Source: Calditrichia bacterium (GTDB taxonomy: Bacteria; Calditrichota; Calditrichia; RBG-13-44-9; J075). From it: a DNA stretch of 64,000 nucleotides. Below the pieces are notes generated by a model that saw only the letters and a list, made by a program, of their open reading frames with translations, had not been told where the DNA came from and searched no databases. The stretch covers positions 62,001 to 126,000 of the forward strand of contig JANQRS010000061.1 in assembly GCA_028284445.1 (NCBI GenBank), read 5' to 3'. The position numbers and the translations under genes are program-made. Position 1 is the first letter of the stretch; the number at the start of each line of letters is the position of its first letter. Positions 17,155 to 26,057 of the stretch are shown here, piece after piece.

Positions 17155-18990
17155 ATGGCGGAAAAAAAGAGAACGCACAGCATTGATACCGATACAGTAA
17201 GCGGAAAGATCTACGACAGCCAGCTATTGAGCCGTCTGTTGGGATATGCCAAAGTATACTGGCCGCTGATGCTGCTTGCGGTATTGATGATTATTATCGC
17301 TGCCTTTCTCGATACCCTTGGACCATACCTGACCAAGGTGGCAATTGATGATCACATCATTACATCAGACTATGATGGTCTGCTGACAATCGTCTTAATC
17401 TATGTCGCCGTACTGGCCGGAAATTTCCTTATCAAATACGTTCAGATCTTGCTGACCCAATATATTGGTCAAAAGATTATATACGATATTCGCAATCGTA
17501 TTTTTGCGCACTTGCAGCACCTTCATCAGCAATATTTTGATCGCAATCCGGTTGGGCGTCTGATGACTCGCGTGACCTCTGATGTTGAAGCGCTGAATCA
17601 GATGTTCACCCAGGGACTGGTGATGATCTTCGGGGATATCTTCCTGATTGCCGGCATTGTTATTATGATGGTTTCTATCAACCTGGAGCTGGCCCTGTGG
17701 ACCTTTTCCGTCATTCCTTTTCTTTTTATTGCTTCATTCATTTTTCGCCGAAAAGTCCGTGATGCGTATGGCAACATTCGCCTCTACCTGGCGCAAATTA
17801 ATTCCTACCTGCAGGAGCGCATTTCCGGAATGCAAATAGTACAATTGTTTAACCGGGAAAAGCAGGACTACGAGAACTTTACCGATATCAACCTGCGCCA
17901 TACTACCGCCTGGATCAAAACCATCTTCTATTATGCGGTCTTTTATCCGGTTGTCGAACTGATTAGCGTCGTGGCGCTGGCGCTCATCGTTTTCCGTGGT
18001 GGCTGGTTAATCCAGGTTGAAGGCGTGACGCTTGGCGTACTGGTGGCCTTCTTGCAATACGCGCGAATGTTCTTCCGCCCCATCAGCGATCTGTCGGAAA
18101 AGTATAATGTCCTTCAAGCCGCCCTGGCTTCATCCGAGCGAATCTTTAAACTGCTGGATACAGACCCTGAAATCCTGTCACCCCAAAACGGGCACCGCTC
18201 AAGTGAGGTGAAAGGCCGGATTGAATTCGACAATGTGACCTTTGGCTACCTGGAGGATGAGCCGGTTTTGCGCGACATCAATCTGACCATTGAAGCCGGC
18301 CGGCGCTATGCCTTTGTTGGACATACCGGCGCCGGAAAAACAACCGTGCTTCGCTTAATCGGCCGCATGTACGACGTGCAGCAGGGGCGAGTGCTGGTAG
18401 ATGGTGAGGACGTTCGTGAGTGGGACCTGCAAAGCTTGCGAAGCGCAATGGCGATTGTTTTGCAGGACGTCTTCTTGTTTTCCGGAACGATCATGGAGAA
18501 TATTCGCCTTGGCCGCAGCGACATCAGTGAAGAGGCTGTGCACGAGGCCGCGAAGCTGGTGAATGCCCATGCCTTCATTGAGAAGATGCCGGATGGCTAC
18601 CAGTCGATCGTCAAAGAACGCGGCAGCAATCTCTCCGCAGGACAGAAACAGCTGCTGAGCCTGGCGCGGGCGCTGGTCATTGATCCAGCCATTCTTTTGC
18701 TTGATGAAGCAACCGCAAATATTGACAGTGAATCCGAGGCCCTTATCCAACAGGCTCTGGAGGTGGTGCTGAAAGATCGTACTGCTCTTGTCGTTGCTCA
18801 TCGCTTATCGACAATCCAGAACATGGATCAGATTGTGGTATTGCACAAAGGTATTATCCGCGAGCAGGGCCAGCATCAGGAACTTCTGAAACAAAGAGGC
18901 TTCTACTATAAGCTCTATCGTTTGCAATATCAGAACCCGGAAACAGCTGCTTCCGCCGACGGAAATCCACCCTTTAAGACCGCTCTATAA
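17155..18990 (+). CDS. ABC exporter, fused membrane and ATPase domains (MsbA-like)
   Basis: 611 residues. The N-terminal half has about six membrane segments of the ABC type-1 exporter fold, including the conserved YFDRNPVGRLMTRVTSDV. The C-terminal ATPase has Walker A GHTGAGKTT at 389-397, signature LSAGQKQLLSLARAL, Walker B ILLLDEATANID and the switch His in VVAHRLST. It works as a dimer of half-transporters; substrates of this class include lipids, peptides and drugs, and none can be assigned here. Begins 12 bp after the UPF0173 gene. Confidence 0.93.
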   Translation: MAEKKRTHSIDTDTVSGKIYDSQLLSRLLGYAKVYWPLMLLAVLMIIIAAFLDTLGPYLTKVAIDDHIITSDYDGLLTIVLIYVAVLAGNFLIKYVQILLTQYIGQKIIYDIRNRIFAHLQHLHQQYFDRNPVGRLMTRVTSDVEALNQMFTQGLVMIFGDIFLIAGIVIMMVSINLELALWTFSVIPFLFIASFIFRRKVRDAYGNIRLYLAQINSYLQERISGMQIVQLFNREKQDYENFTDINLRHTTAWIKTIFYYAVFYPVVELISVVALALIVFRGGWLIQVEGVTLGVLVAFLQYARMFFRPISDLSEKYNVLQAALASSERIFKLLDTDPEILSPQNGHRSSEVKGRIEFDNVTFGYLEDEPVLRDINLTIEAGRRYAFVGHTGAGKTTVLRLIGRMYDVQQGRVLVDGEDVREWDLQSLRSAMAIVLQDVFLFSGTIMENIRLGRSDISEEAVHEAAKLVNAHAFIEKMPDGYQSIVKERGSNLSAGQKQLLSLARALVIDPAILLLDEATANIDSESEALIQQALEVVLKDRTALVVAHRLSTIQNMDQIVVLHKGIIREQGQHQELLKQRGFYYKLYRLQYQNPETAASADGNPPFKTAL

Positions 18991-19052
18991 GCGATTCTGT
19001 AATTCCTCCCTGAAGAAATTTTGCCTCTATCGCTATCGATGGTATTTTTTTA

Positions 19053-19081
19053 TTGCGTCAAGAAAAGAGGCTTGTTAAATT
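19053..19081 (+). promoter_or_regulatory. Promoter candidate for the gene at 19113
   Basis: TTGCGT (19053-19058) and TAAATT (19076-19081) with a 17-nt spacer, 32 bp before the GTG start. Consensus matching only. Confidence 0.4.
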
Positions 19082-19112
19082 CGCAGAGTTGCTTTAGACG
19101 AGGGATGCGAAA

Positions 19113-20468
19113 GTGGCTGTGAATTTTCAAAAAACATATATTTCTGCACGCGAATTCGTAGAGAGTTGGGATAAAGAAATTTACGACCTGACTCACCTCG
19201 ATTACTTCATCTATTTGCTGATTAATCACCTCGGCAACCAGCTTGATAACCGCTTTTTTACCCAGGAAAAAATCGACTCGGGGTTGTTCCTGAGCTTTGA
19301 GAATATTGGCACCCTCTGCTTCAATATTGGGGATAGCTTTGAATATTTTCTGGAAGAACAACGCTACGGCAATATGAATCCGGATCAAATTCCGGACTTC
19401 AAGGCTGGTCTTGGATTTAGCGGTAGCGAAGACGAACTGCGCAGTCCTGACGCCCGGCGTATTCGGGCGCTCCTTTCGGACGAACTGATTAAGGAGAAAA
19501 GCTTTCGTGTAGACCTGATGGAGCATGTCATTTTGGATACCCTGCTTCAGTTCTATTATGAAGAGCTGAATCTTGAGTTCGCCGAAGAAGATTTGGAATT
19601 GCTGCAAATGGCGGACTTTGTTGAGGAAGTCATTGTAGACTACATTCGCAACGACGGTCAGTCTTTTCTGCAACGTCCCGGGGAATCTGCAATTGACTAT
19701 TTCGAAGAGTTGCTGGAGGCTGAGGAAGAGTACAAGGCCCCGAAGGATGGCAACTGGTCGGAAGAAGAAGAGGACGCTTGGAAACCGGAAGACTCACCTG
19801 CGGATGAGTGGTGCCCGGCCTTCGAAGATATCAGCCGCGTAGTCCAGCGCTTTATCGAAAGCGGTCAGGATCGCAAATCCGGTATTTCTGCCGAGGACCT
19901 GCTGCTCTTTCAGGAATACTTGACCGATCATGCCGGTGTGCACAATATGTACGAGATCGCAGATGAGAACTTTTTGGAGTTTATGGCCGTTTGGCTGGTC
20001 CAGCGCCTGAGCCAGGAAGAACGCCGCGATCCACGCCGGGTATACCGTTCCCTGGCCCGATTTGTCAGTTGGATTCACCAGACCTACAACGTCGATTACA
20101 AGGCAGCATTCATCAAATATTTTGATGGCACCAAGCAAGAAGTGCCCCGCGTAATCAAGGCGCTTCGGTCGTATTTAAATGAATACGATCTTTTTGAAAT
20201 TCTGCTCACTCGTGGACGTGAGGACATCGAGCAAGCCTCTGGCTTTTACGAAGTCAAGCGTTTGCGCAGCCGTCTGCAAAAGACGCTGGACCTCGAAGAC
20301 ACTCGTTTTGTGAAGACGCTCGAGGGAGTAAAGCTCAATTCTTCAGTATTCTCAAAGCTTCGCTCGGGAGACATTGTCCAGGCAACGCTTGTGCGCCGCT
20401 CCGGCCACTGGGAAGTCCTTGAAATCCACTTCATCTATCCTGCTCTTGCCAAACGGTTCGTCAACTAG
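19113..20468 (+). CDS. Hypothetical acidic soluble protein
   Basis: 451 residues from GTG 19113 (GAGGGA 7 nt upstream); not recognised. It has no signal peptide or membrane segment and looks mainly alpha-helical. An acidic low-complexity stretch lies around residues 195-235 (WSEEEEDAWKPEDSPADEW). The last ~60 residues contain a beta-rich part (SGDIVQATLVRRSGHWEVLEIHFIYP) that could be a small barrel such as an OB- or SH3-like fold. It lies between an ABC exporter and a small-RNA candidate and appears to have its own promoter. No function is proposed. Confidence 0.7.
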   Translation: MAVNFQKTYISAREFVESWDKEIYDLTHLDYFIYLLINHLGNQLDNRFFTQEKIDSGLFLSFENIGTLCFNIGDSFEYFLEEQRYGNMNPDQIPDFKAGLGFSGSEDELRSPDARRIRALLSDELIKEKSFRVDLMEHVILDTLLQFYYEELNLEFAEEDLELLQMADFVEEVIVDYIRNDGQSFLQRPGESAIDYFEELLEAEEEYKAPKDGNWSEEEEDAWKPEDSPADEWCPAFEDISRVVQRFIESGQDRKSGISAEDLLLFQEYLTDHAGVHNMYEIADENFLEFMAVWLVQRLSQEERRDPRRVYRSLARFVSWIHQTYNVDYKAAFIKYFDGTKQEVPRVIKALRSYLNEYDLFEILLTRGREDIEQASGFYEVKRLRSRLQKTLDLEDTRFVKTLEGVKLNSSVFSKLRSGDIVQATLVRRSGHWEVLEIHFIYPALAKRFVN

Positions 20469-20529
20469 AACCACCTGTTTTTGCGCCCCATCAAGTTAAT
20501 CCATATTGAAAATTAACTGGAAAAAAATC

Positions 20530-20558
20530 TTGATTTTCCAGCGTTCCGGCCGTATATT
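20530..20558 (+). promoter_or_regulatory. Strong sigma70-type promoter of the small RNA candidate
   Basis: TTGATT (20530-20535), a 17-nt spacer and TATATT (20553-20558). The predicted start is at 20564-20565, exactly where the closing stem of the RNA begins. Confidence 0.65.
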
Positions 20559-20563
20559 ATTAC

Positions 20564-20671
20564 AGGAGGTGACGAGACTCTCTCCTTTAAGAAACCTCCC
20601 TCCTTAAATTTATTTTAATATGGTCTCGTCACCTCTTAAAGGGACACTTTCAAGGAAGTGTCCCTTTTTTT
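20564..20671 (+). ncRNA. Candidate ~108-nt structured small RNA with an anti-Shine-Dalgarno-like loop
   Basis: The predicted transcript starts at 20564. A 15-bp closing stem pairs 20564-20578 with 20623-20637 (13 perfect Watson-Crick pairs, one G-U, one A-U). Inside, TTTAAG (20586-20591) pairs with CTTAAA (20603-20608) and presents the loop AAACCTCCCTC, which is complementary to Shine-Dalgarno sequences. A further C-rich run (TCTCTCC) precedes it. An intrinsic terminator follows at once. It does not match 6S, SRP RNA, tmRNA or RNase P as far as I can see. Alternatively it is an attenuating leader of the radical SAM gene, which starts 87 bp after it ends. Confidence 0.6.
20638..20671 (+). terminator. 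Intrinsic terminator of the small RNA
   Basis: AAAGGGACACTT (20638-20649) pairs perfectly with AAGTGTCCCTTT (20656-20667), loop TCAAGG, and the T-run reaches 20671. Confidence 0.9.
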
Positions 20672-20757
20672 ATGCCCTTTCTTTGCTTTCCAATCTCCCT
20701 TTTTTTCATTAAGTTCGAGTGCTAAATTGGAGCTGTAATCGCGATGAAGGAGCGCGC

Positions 20758-21774
20758 ATGCGTCAATATTTGTCTTATTTGAGACCACTCTACGATTCAC
20801 ATAAATTAAGAAATACGGCAGCTATTCTCTCATCCTATGCGCTGTCTCGTTTAACCGGAAAATATTTTGTCTGGGGTAAACCGTATACTTTTATTATCGA
20901 GCCTACCTCCGCCTGCAATCTGCGCTGCCCCCAATGTCCCGTGGGATTGCAAACCCTGAATCGGCCGCAAGGTTATATGCAGTTCGATGACTATCAAAAG
21001 GTCATTGACGAGATTGCCGCCGATACCTGGTTGCTGCTGCTGTTCTTCCAGGGTGAGTCATTCATGAATCCCGATATTCTGCGGATGATTGATTACGCCT
21101 ACAGCAAGAAGATATTTACCACAATCAGCACCAACGGGACGCGACTTGCCAATCCACAATTTGCGCATGATCTGGCTGCCAGTAATTTGGGCCGCCTGAT
21201 TCTCTCTGTTGATGGCGCCACTGAAGAGACCTATACCATCTACCGTCAAGCTGGGCGCTTCCATCGGGTGGTGCAGGGGATTCGTAATTTTATGAACGCC
21301 CGCAAAGAGTTGGGGAAGGCCTTTCCTCGTGCGGATTTGCAGTTCATCGTAATGCGCCATAATGAGCATGAAATGGAGGACATCAAAGCGCTGGGTAAGG
21401 AGCTTGGTGTAGACCGGGTCATATTCAAGTCACCGCAGATCTACGACTTCGACAACGCCGAAGCGACGCTACCGGAAAATCCGCGCTATCGCCGCTATTT
21501 TAATGACAACGGAACCTATCGCTTGAAGGGCTCATACTCCGGATACTGCAAGAAGATCTGGCATGGATCAGCGATGACCTGGGATCAGCAAGTTATTCCC
21601 TGCTGCTTCGATAAAGATGCGGAGTTTTCCCTGGGGAATATGCAGGACACATCATTCGACGAGATTTGGCAGAGCAATAAATACCAACAGTTTCGCGAAT
21701 ATGTCGTTAAGCAGCGGGATGATATTGACATGTGCAAGAACTGCACTGAAGGCTTGCGTATTTTTTGGAAATAG
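20758..21774 (+). CDS. Radical SAM enzyme with SPASM-type C-terminus
   Basis: 338 residues. ATG 20758 is chosen because AAGGAG lies 6 nt upstream; the upstream frame to 20719 lacks such a site. The radical SAM cluster motif is CNLRCPQC (C53, C57, C60), binding a 4Fe-4S cluster and S-adenosylmethionine. A SPASM-like region follows with a series of Cys (YCKKIW, IPCCFD, DMCKNCTEG) for auxiliary clusters. It has the typical layout EPTSACN...TNGT...SVDGA. The family modifies peptides or small molecules; no precursor peptide is visible nearby. It stands alone between a small RNA and a palindromic repeat. Confidence 0.9.
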   Translation: MRQYLSYLRPLYDSHKLRNTAAILSSYALSRLTGKYFVWGKPYTFIIEPTSACNLRCPQCPVGLQTLNRPQGYMQFDDYQKVIDEIAADTWLLLLFFQGESFMNPDILRMIDYAYSKKIFTTISTNGTRLANPQFAHDLAASNLGRLILSVDGATEETYTIYRQAGRFHRVVQGIRNFMNARKELGKAFPRADLQFIVMRHNEHEMEDIKALGKELGVDRVIFKSPQIYDFDNAEATLPENPRYRRYFNDNGTYRLKGSYSGYCKKIWHGSAMTWDQQVIPCCFDKDAEFSLGNMQDTSFDEIWQSNKYQQFREYVVKQRDDIDMCKNCTEGLRIFWK

Positions 21775-21790
21775 TATGTTGAATGTGGCC

Positions 21791-21833
21791 TGTCCCCCTC
21801 AATCTCCCCCCGGGGGGAGATTGAGGGGGGACA
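21791..21833. repeat. GC-rich intergenic palindrome, CCCCCTCAATCTC family
   Basis: Nearly perfect arms CCCCCTCAATCTCCCCCC and its complement around a CG centre. It lies between the convergent radical SAM and secreted propeller genes. The closest relative is at 52203-52244. May terminate transcription from either side. Confidence 0.85.
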
Positions 21834-21890
21834 ATCAGCCACGGGCCTCAACAATTACTTCTTCAGTATTAGTCGCAAGAAGAAAGGCGC

Positions 21891-24308
21891 CTAGCGCATA
21901 AAAACCAGCTTACGCACCATGCTCACGGTCTGACCGTTTTGACCCACTGCTCGCATCCGATAAAAGTAGACGCCGCTCGGCAACACGCCAGGCTCCCAAT
22001 TAAATGAGTACGCACCCGCCGCATGGAAACGATTTACCGGTCGCCCAATCAGTGCACCACTCACAGAATAGATCTCAATCTGCACCTGTCCCGCTTCACC
22101 AATTTCATACTGGATAGTTGTTACTGGGTTAAATGGATTCGGGAAGTTTTGATAGAGGCGATAGTTACCGGGAATTTGACTGGCCGGTTCCTCATCAATA
22201 TTCGTCAGGCTGAAGCTATGCGCATAGAGACCGGTGCCGGTGCCAACCAGCAATTCATCCCAGAACAGGACATTGATATCCATGCCGGTTGGGTAGGTGT
22301 AGGCCAGCCTCCAGGTCGTGCTGTTTTCCAGATAGTAAATCTCCGAGCCGACTGCAATGTACGGCACTTCGTTGCCGGAACCGTCAATACCAATCGTTAA
22401 TGCAGATACTTCGCCGGTTTCCGGCAGATTTGCCGTGGGAAGCTGTTCCCAGTAATCGACGCCCGGCTCTTGCTTGTAAACGCGAGGTTCAAGTGTTGCC
22501 CCGCGACGTCCCGCGGCAAAGACCACGTCGCTGCTATTACGTGCCAGGCTGTGCGCCCCAAAATTGGTGATGTTTGTGCCGGTTTCTCCGCTCATATCAT
22601 TCTCGAAGGTGAGGCTGCCGTTGGCATCATCGTGAATCAGGCGTTTCACGCCATATGAAGAAGTGGTGCCGTCGCTGACATACTCACAGCCAATCCAGAT
22701 CGTTGTGGTATCGCCATTCACGCGAAACATGAAGTCGCGCACCTCAGTATTGTAAGGCGACGTGTCAATGCGTTCCCAACTACTGCCACCGTCGTCGCTG
22801 ACAAAGACGCCGCCGGTGACGCCGGAAGTGCGTGCCGAATTTACACCAACCAAAATTAGCTGGTTGTTCTCAGGATGAATGGCAATGGCAGAAATGTAGC
22901 TCCAGAAATCGAAGCCGTGGGCCGGATCCTGTGCGTCGAAAATACGTGTCCAACTGCTGCCGCCATCGCTGGTTTTGTAGACGCGGACATTGCCTGCATA
23001 GGCCGTGTTGCCGGTATTGTCCGTGGTGTCCATCGCAATCGAGAAGTAGGGGGAGCCGTCGCCATTCGGAAAGGAGATACTCCAGCTTTCGGAGTCCGTA
23101 CGGTAACCGCTGACTCGCCGTATACCGGATTTCGACGCCGTCCAGCCAATGGTTTTATCGTTGTTCATGTCGAAGTCATTGACCTGGACTGCCTCAACAC
23201 CTTCGTTTATCTCATAGGTGGTATGTCCCTGATCATTTGAGGAACCAATGCCCTGGTCGGTGCTCATGAATATGACTTCCGTGGCATTGGGGTCCACAGC
23301 TACCGGGCCGTCATTGGGATGCGTCTCGAAGCCGCTGTTGGCGATGACCGTCCAGGTGCCGCTTTCACCGCGATTGTTGCTCATGGCGGTGCCGAAATAG
23401 ACATAGTAGGCGCTGTCCGGACCTGCGCAGCTGATGTTGCTGCCGCTGGTGCCGCCAATGGTGGTGCTGAGGGTATCCCAACTTGACCCCTCATCATCAC
23501 TATAGCCGATAAACTTGCCGTGATTCGGTTCTGCGCCACCGACAGTACCGGTAAATATCCGCCCGTCCGGACCAATGTCGAATGCTCGATACTCGTAGCT
23601 GCTGCCGAGTCCACTCACGTCCAGACTGCTAAATGACGTGCCTGCTGATAGGCTTGTAAAGTCATCAGAGCTGGTATAGATGGCGGGTGGATTGCCGGGA
23701 ATGAAAACATAAACCTGGTTGTTGTCCGGATTGACAACCAGCTCATACCCCTGCGGCTGCGGGGCGGTTGCGCTTGCCACCTGTTGCGGACTGTCGGCAT
23801 CCTCCGTGTATTCTCCGCTTGACGGATCGATATCGCCAAAATGTAAGTCGTACATGCCGGCTTCTTCGCGCAGATAAAACAAGTGATCATCGTGTGCCAG
23901 AACAGCTACAACACTGTGTTGTTCGATTTGCGCCAGTGATCCGGCTGTGGTATTCACGCGCCAGAGCTGCCGGTTATGTAGCAGATATACCCAGCCGTTA
24001 TTGGCGGTGCTAAACCGCTGAATGCCTTTGCCAAAACCATCATTGGTATCGGCATCAACAACCGTCTGGAAATCACCGTAAACCGGTGCGGCGCCGGAAT
24101 GATCGATATCCGCATAGAACAGTGAATTGGCGCTTTCAGTTGAAATGAAAATTCTGGATGTGTTATTGTCAATAGCGACTGCATCAATCCATTGAATTCG
24201 GCCACCGTAGACTTCTTCGGCTTCTGCAGATCCGATCTGGGCATATTGAGGCAATACCGCCAAAACCAGAAATAATATACTCCTGAGAAAAAGTCTCCCT
24301 TTCTCCAT
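21891..24308 (-). CDS. Secreted beta-propeller (BNR/sortilin-like) protein with T9SS-type sorting domain
   Basis: 805 residues from ATG 24308 (AAGGAGG with 4-nt spacing; an adjacent ATG at 24311 is too close). A Sec signal peptide occupies ~1-29. The bulk consists of propeller blades with recurring Asp-box-like motifs (SDDGGSSWERI, SDDEGSSWDTL, TSDGGSSWTRI), as in sialidase/sortilin-type repeat proteins. Residues ~720-805 are a type A sorting domain (NFPNPFNPVTTIQYEI, then GVYFYRMRA...RKLVFMR), which directs export through the type IX system and surface attachment or release. No catalytic residues stand out. The ligand is unknown. Confidence 0.88.
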   Translation of the reverse strand: MEKGRLFLRSILFLVLAVLPQYAQIGSAEAEEVYGGRIQWIDAVAIDNNTSRIFISTESANSLFYADIDHSGAAPVYGDFQTVVDADTNDGFGKGIQRFSTANNGWVYLLHNRQLWRVNTTAGSLAQIEQHSVVAVLAHDDHLFYLREEAGMYDLHFGDIDPSSGEYTEDADSPQQVASATAPQPQGYELVVNPDNNQVYVFIPGNPPAIYTSSDDFTSLSAGTSFSSLDVSGLGSSYEYRAFDIGPDGRIFTGTVGGAEPNHGKFIGYSDDEGSSWDTLSTTIGGTSGSNISCAGPDSAYYVYFGTAMSNNRGESGTWTVIANSGFETHPNDGPVAVDPNATEVIFMSTDQGIGSSNDQGHTTYEINEGVEAVQVNDFDMNNDKTIGWTASKSGIRRVSGYRTDSESWSISFPNGDGSPYFSIAMDTTDNTGNTAYAGNVRVYKTSDGGSSWTRIFDAQDPAHGFDFWSYISAIAIHPENNQLILVGVNSARTSGVTGGVFVSDDGGSSWERIDTSPYNTEVRDFMFRVNGDTTTIWIGCEYVSDGTTSSYGVKRLIHDDANGSLTFENDMSGETGTNITNFGAHSLARNSSDVVFAAGRRGATLEPRVYKQEPGVDYWEQLPTANLPETGEVSALTIGIDGSGNEVPYIAVGSEIYYLENSTTWRLAYTYPTGMDINVLFWDELLVGTGTGLYAHSFSLTNIDEEPASQIPGNYRLYQNFPNPFNPVTTIQYEIGEAGQVQIEIYSVSGALIGRPVNRFHAAGAYSFNWEPGVLPSGVYFYRMRAVGQNGQTVSMVRKLVFMR

Positions 24309-24472
24309 CATACCTCCTTGTTAAAAATTCAAGCTTATCCCTGAAGCTAGGCTTAGAGTCGTCGCTGGCAATTGGAGACTTTAAGAATTATTTGCCGGAT
24401 CCATGTAACTTTTCTTTTCGAAGAAACGTAGGTAACAGATTATCAAAGAACCCATAGAATTGGAGGTCCTTT

Positions 24473-26044
24473 ATGCGAAAATTGATTCCGGGAATGAGCG
24501 CTTTTTTGGTGCTCCTGATAGGTTTTCCTGGTGTGGGTAGCCTGCTGGCCCAGGAGAGTGATCGCGAAATGAACAAAGCGCGGCGGAAGGCCGAATCCCG
24601 TTATCTACGGAAAGATGATGCCAATATTCACCGCTACTTTGACACCTTTGAAGTGGAACCTGAAACAATTGTAGATGGCCACATTGTTGTGATGCGTGGC
24701 GATCTTGAGGTGCGTGGCACTGTTAACGGCGATTTGTTGGTCCTTTGGGGGGACGTAGACGTCTATGCTGGTGGCGTAGTCAATGGCGACGTTACCAGCA
24801 TCGGTGGATCAGTGACCCTGCAGGATAGCGGTGAAGTGAATGGGACAATGCTGGAAAAACGCTGGCGAAGTTTGGTGCGCACTGAATATCACCATGCTTA
24901 TACCTACCACAGTCACCGCAGCGATCATTTCCACGATTATGATGATGAGCACTTTGGGCGTGTCGATGTGGACGGTACTAACATTGGCGTTCGCTACAAC
25001 CGGGTTGAAGGGGTTTTTCTCAGCTTGGCTGTTCCGCGATATATGCGCAATACGCGCGGACATCTGAATGGCTATGGGTTTATCGGCTACGGCTTTGAGA
25101 GCGGCGATGTGCGCTATCAGGTTGGCCTGGATCGCTGGCTCTTCGATCGTCATAACTGGCGCACCGAAATCGGCGCAGAAATTCACGATTTAACCGACAC
25201 CAAAGATCTCTGGCGAATTGGCCACACTGAAAATAGTTTGGCGGCGTTTATTCTTAAAGAAGACTTCCACGACTATTTTGAGCGCGAAGGGTATAGCTTT
25301 CACTTATCTCAAAATCTTACCCGGCATCTAAAGGCCACCGTGGCATGGCGCAACGATACCTACCGCAGTCTTGGCGTTAACACAAACTGGTCAATTCTCG
25401 GCGGAAACGATAATTTCCGCGAAAATCCCTCTCTGGGAGGAGATGAAGGTGAAATGCGTTCTATTCACACCTCCGTTGTGATAGATAGTCGTGACAGCGA
25501 CGAGCACCGGGATGGCGGAATGATGATTGAAGTAACGGCGGAAAATTCCGCACCTGGCTTTGGCGGCGACTTTGACTTTAATCGCTACACGGCTGAGGTT
25601 CGCCTTTATGAACGAATGATGTACGATGAAGGTTTGATGCTTCGCCTGCTTGCCGGAACCTCGGATGGGGATCTACCGTTTCAGAAAAATTTTGAAATAG
25701 GTGGAATTAGCACCTTGCGTGGTTTTAGTTATAAAGAATTTTCAGGAAACAGGATGGTTCTTGCAAATGTTGAATATAAGCTTAATTCCCGTATCTTTGG
25801 TGACTTGTTGGGAATTGATGATTTACACTTTATTATGTTTGGTGATGTAGGGAATGCATGGAGCGGATCGGGAGATCAAGGCATTGTGGACAGCTTTAAA
25901 CCGCTGACCTGGCGGAACCTGAAGAGCAATCTGGGAGTAGCACTGTCCGATGCCAGCGGCCGTTATCGCGTTAATTTTGCAAAGCGTACGGATCGCTCAT
26001 TTGATGATAAGGTGATTACGTTTCGGATTGCCTATCCGTTCTAA
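24473..26044 (+). CDS. Bactofilin-like domain fused to an Omp85/surface-antigen beta-barrel
   Basis: 523 residues; ATG 24473 follows TTGGAGG. Signal peptide ~1-27. Residues ~62-125 form a run of short beta-strands with repeated G-x-V-x-G-D pattern (VVMRGDLEVRGTVNGDLLVLWGD type), resembling a bactofilin or polymer-forming cytoskeletal stretch. A His-rich segment follows (~139-160). Residues ~165-523 look like an outer-membrane barrel, with the Omp85 loop-6 signature LRGF at 415-418 and a C-terminal aromatic residue (YPF). No POTRA domains are apparent. It is probably an outer-membrane protein for display or translocation of partners. The next gene begins 13 bp later and encodes a secreted repeat protein. 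Confidence 0.8.
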   Translation: MRKLIPGMSAFLVLLIGFPGVGSLLAQESDREMNKARRKAESRYLRKDDANIHRYFDTFEVEPETIVDGHIVVMRGDLEVRGTVNGDLLVLWGDVDVYAGGVVNGDVTSIGGSVTLQDSGEVNGTMLEKRWRSLVRTEYHHAYTYHSHRSDHFHDYDDEHFGRVDVDGTNIGVRYNRVEGVFLSLAVPRYMRNTRGHLNGYGFIGYGFESGDVRYQVGLDRWLFDRHNWRTEIGAEIHDLTDTKDLWRIGHTENSLAAFILKEDFHDYFEREGYSFHLSQNLTRHLKATVAWRNDTYRSLGVNTNWSILGGNDNFRENPSLGGDEGEMRSIHTSVVIDSRDSDEHRDGGMMIEVTAENSAPGFGGDFDFNRYTAEVRLYERMMYDEGLMLRLLAGTSDGDLPFQKNFEIGGISTLRGFSYKEFSGNRMVLANVEYKLNSRIFGDLLGIDDLHFIMFGDVGNAWSGSGDQGIVDSFKPLTWRNLKSNLGVALSDASGRYRVNFAKRTDRSFDDKVITFRIAYPF

Positions 26045-26057
26045 TTCAGAGGATTGA

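Noticed and set aside
20564..20671. 6S RNA or SRP RNA at the small-RNA locus
   Set aside because: Too short for 6S and lacking its large symmetric bulge; the SRP GGAAG/GGAGGCA-type apical motifs are absent.
20758..21774. RiPP biosynthesis cluster around the radical SAM/SPASM enzyme
   Set aside because: No short precursor peptide, transporter or peptidase with matching orientation was found next to it.
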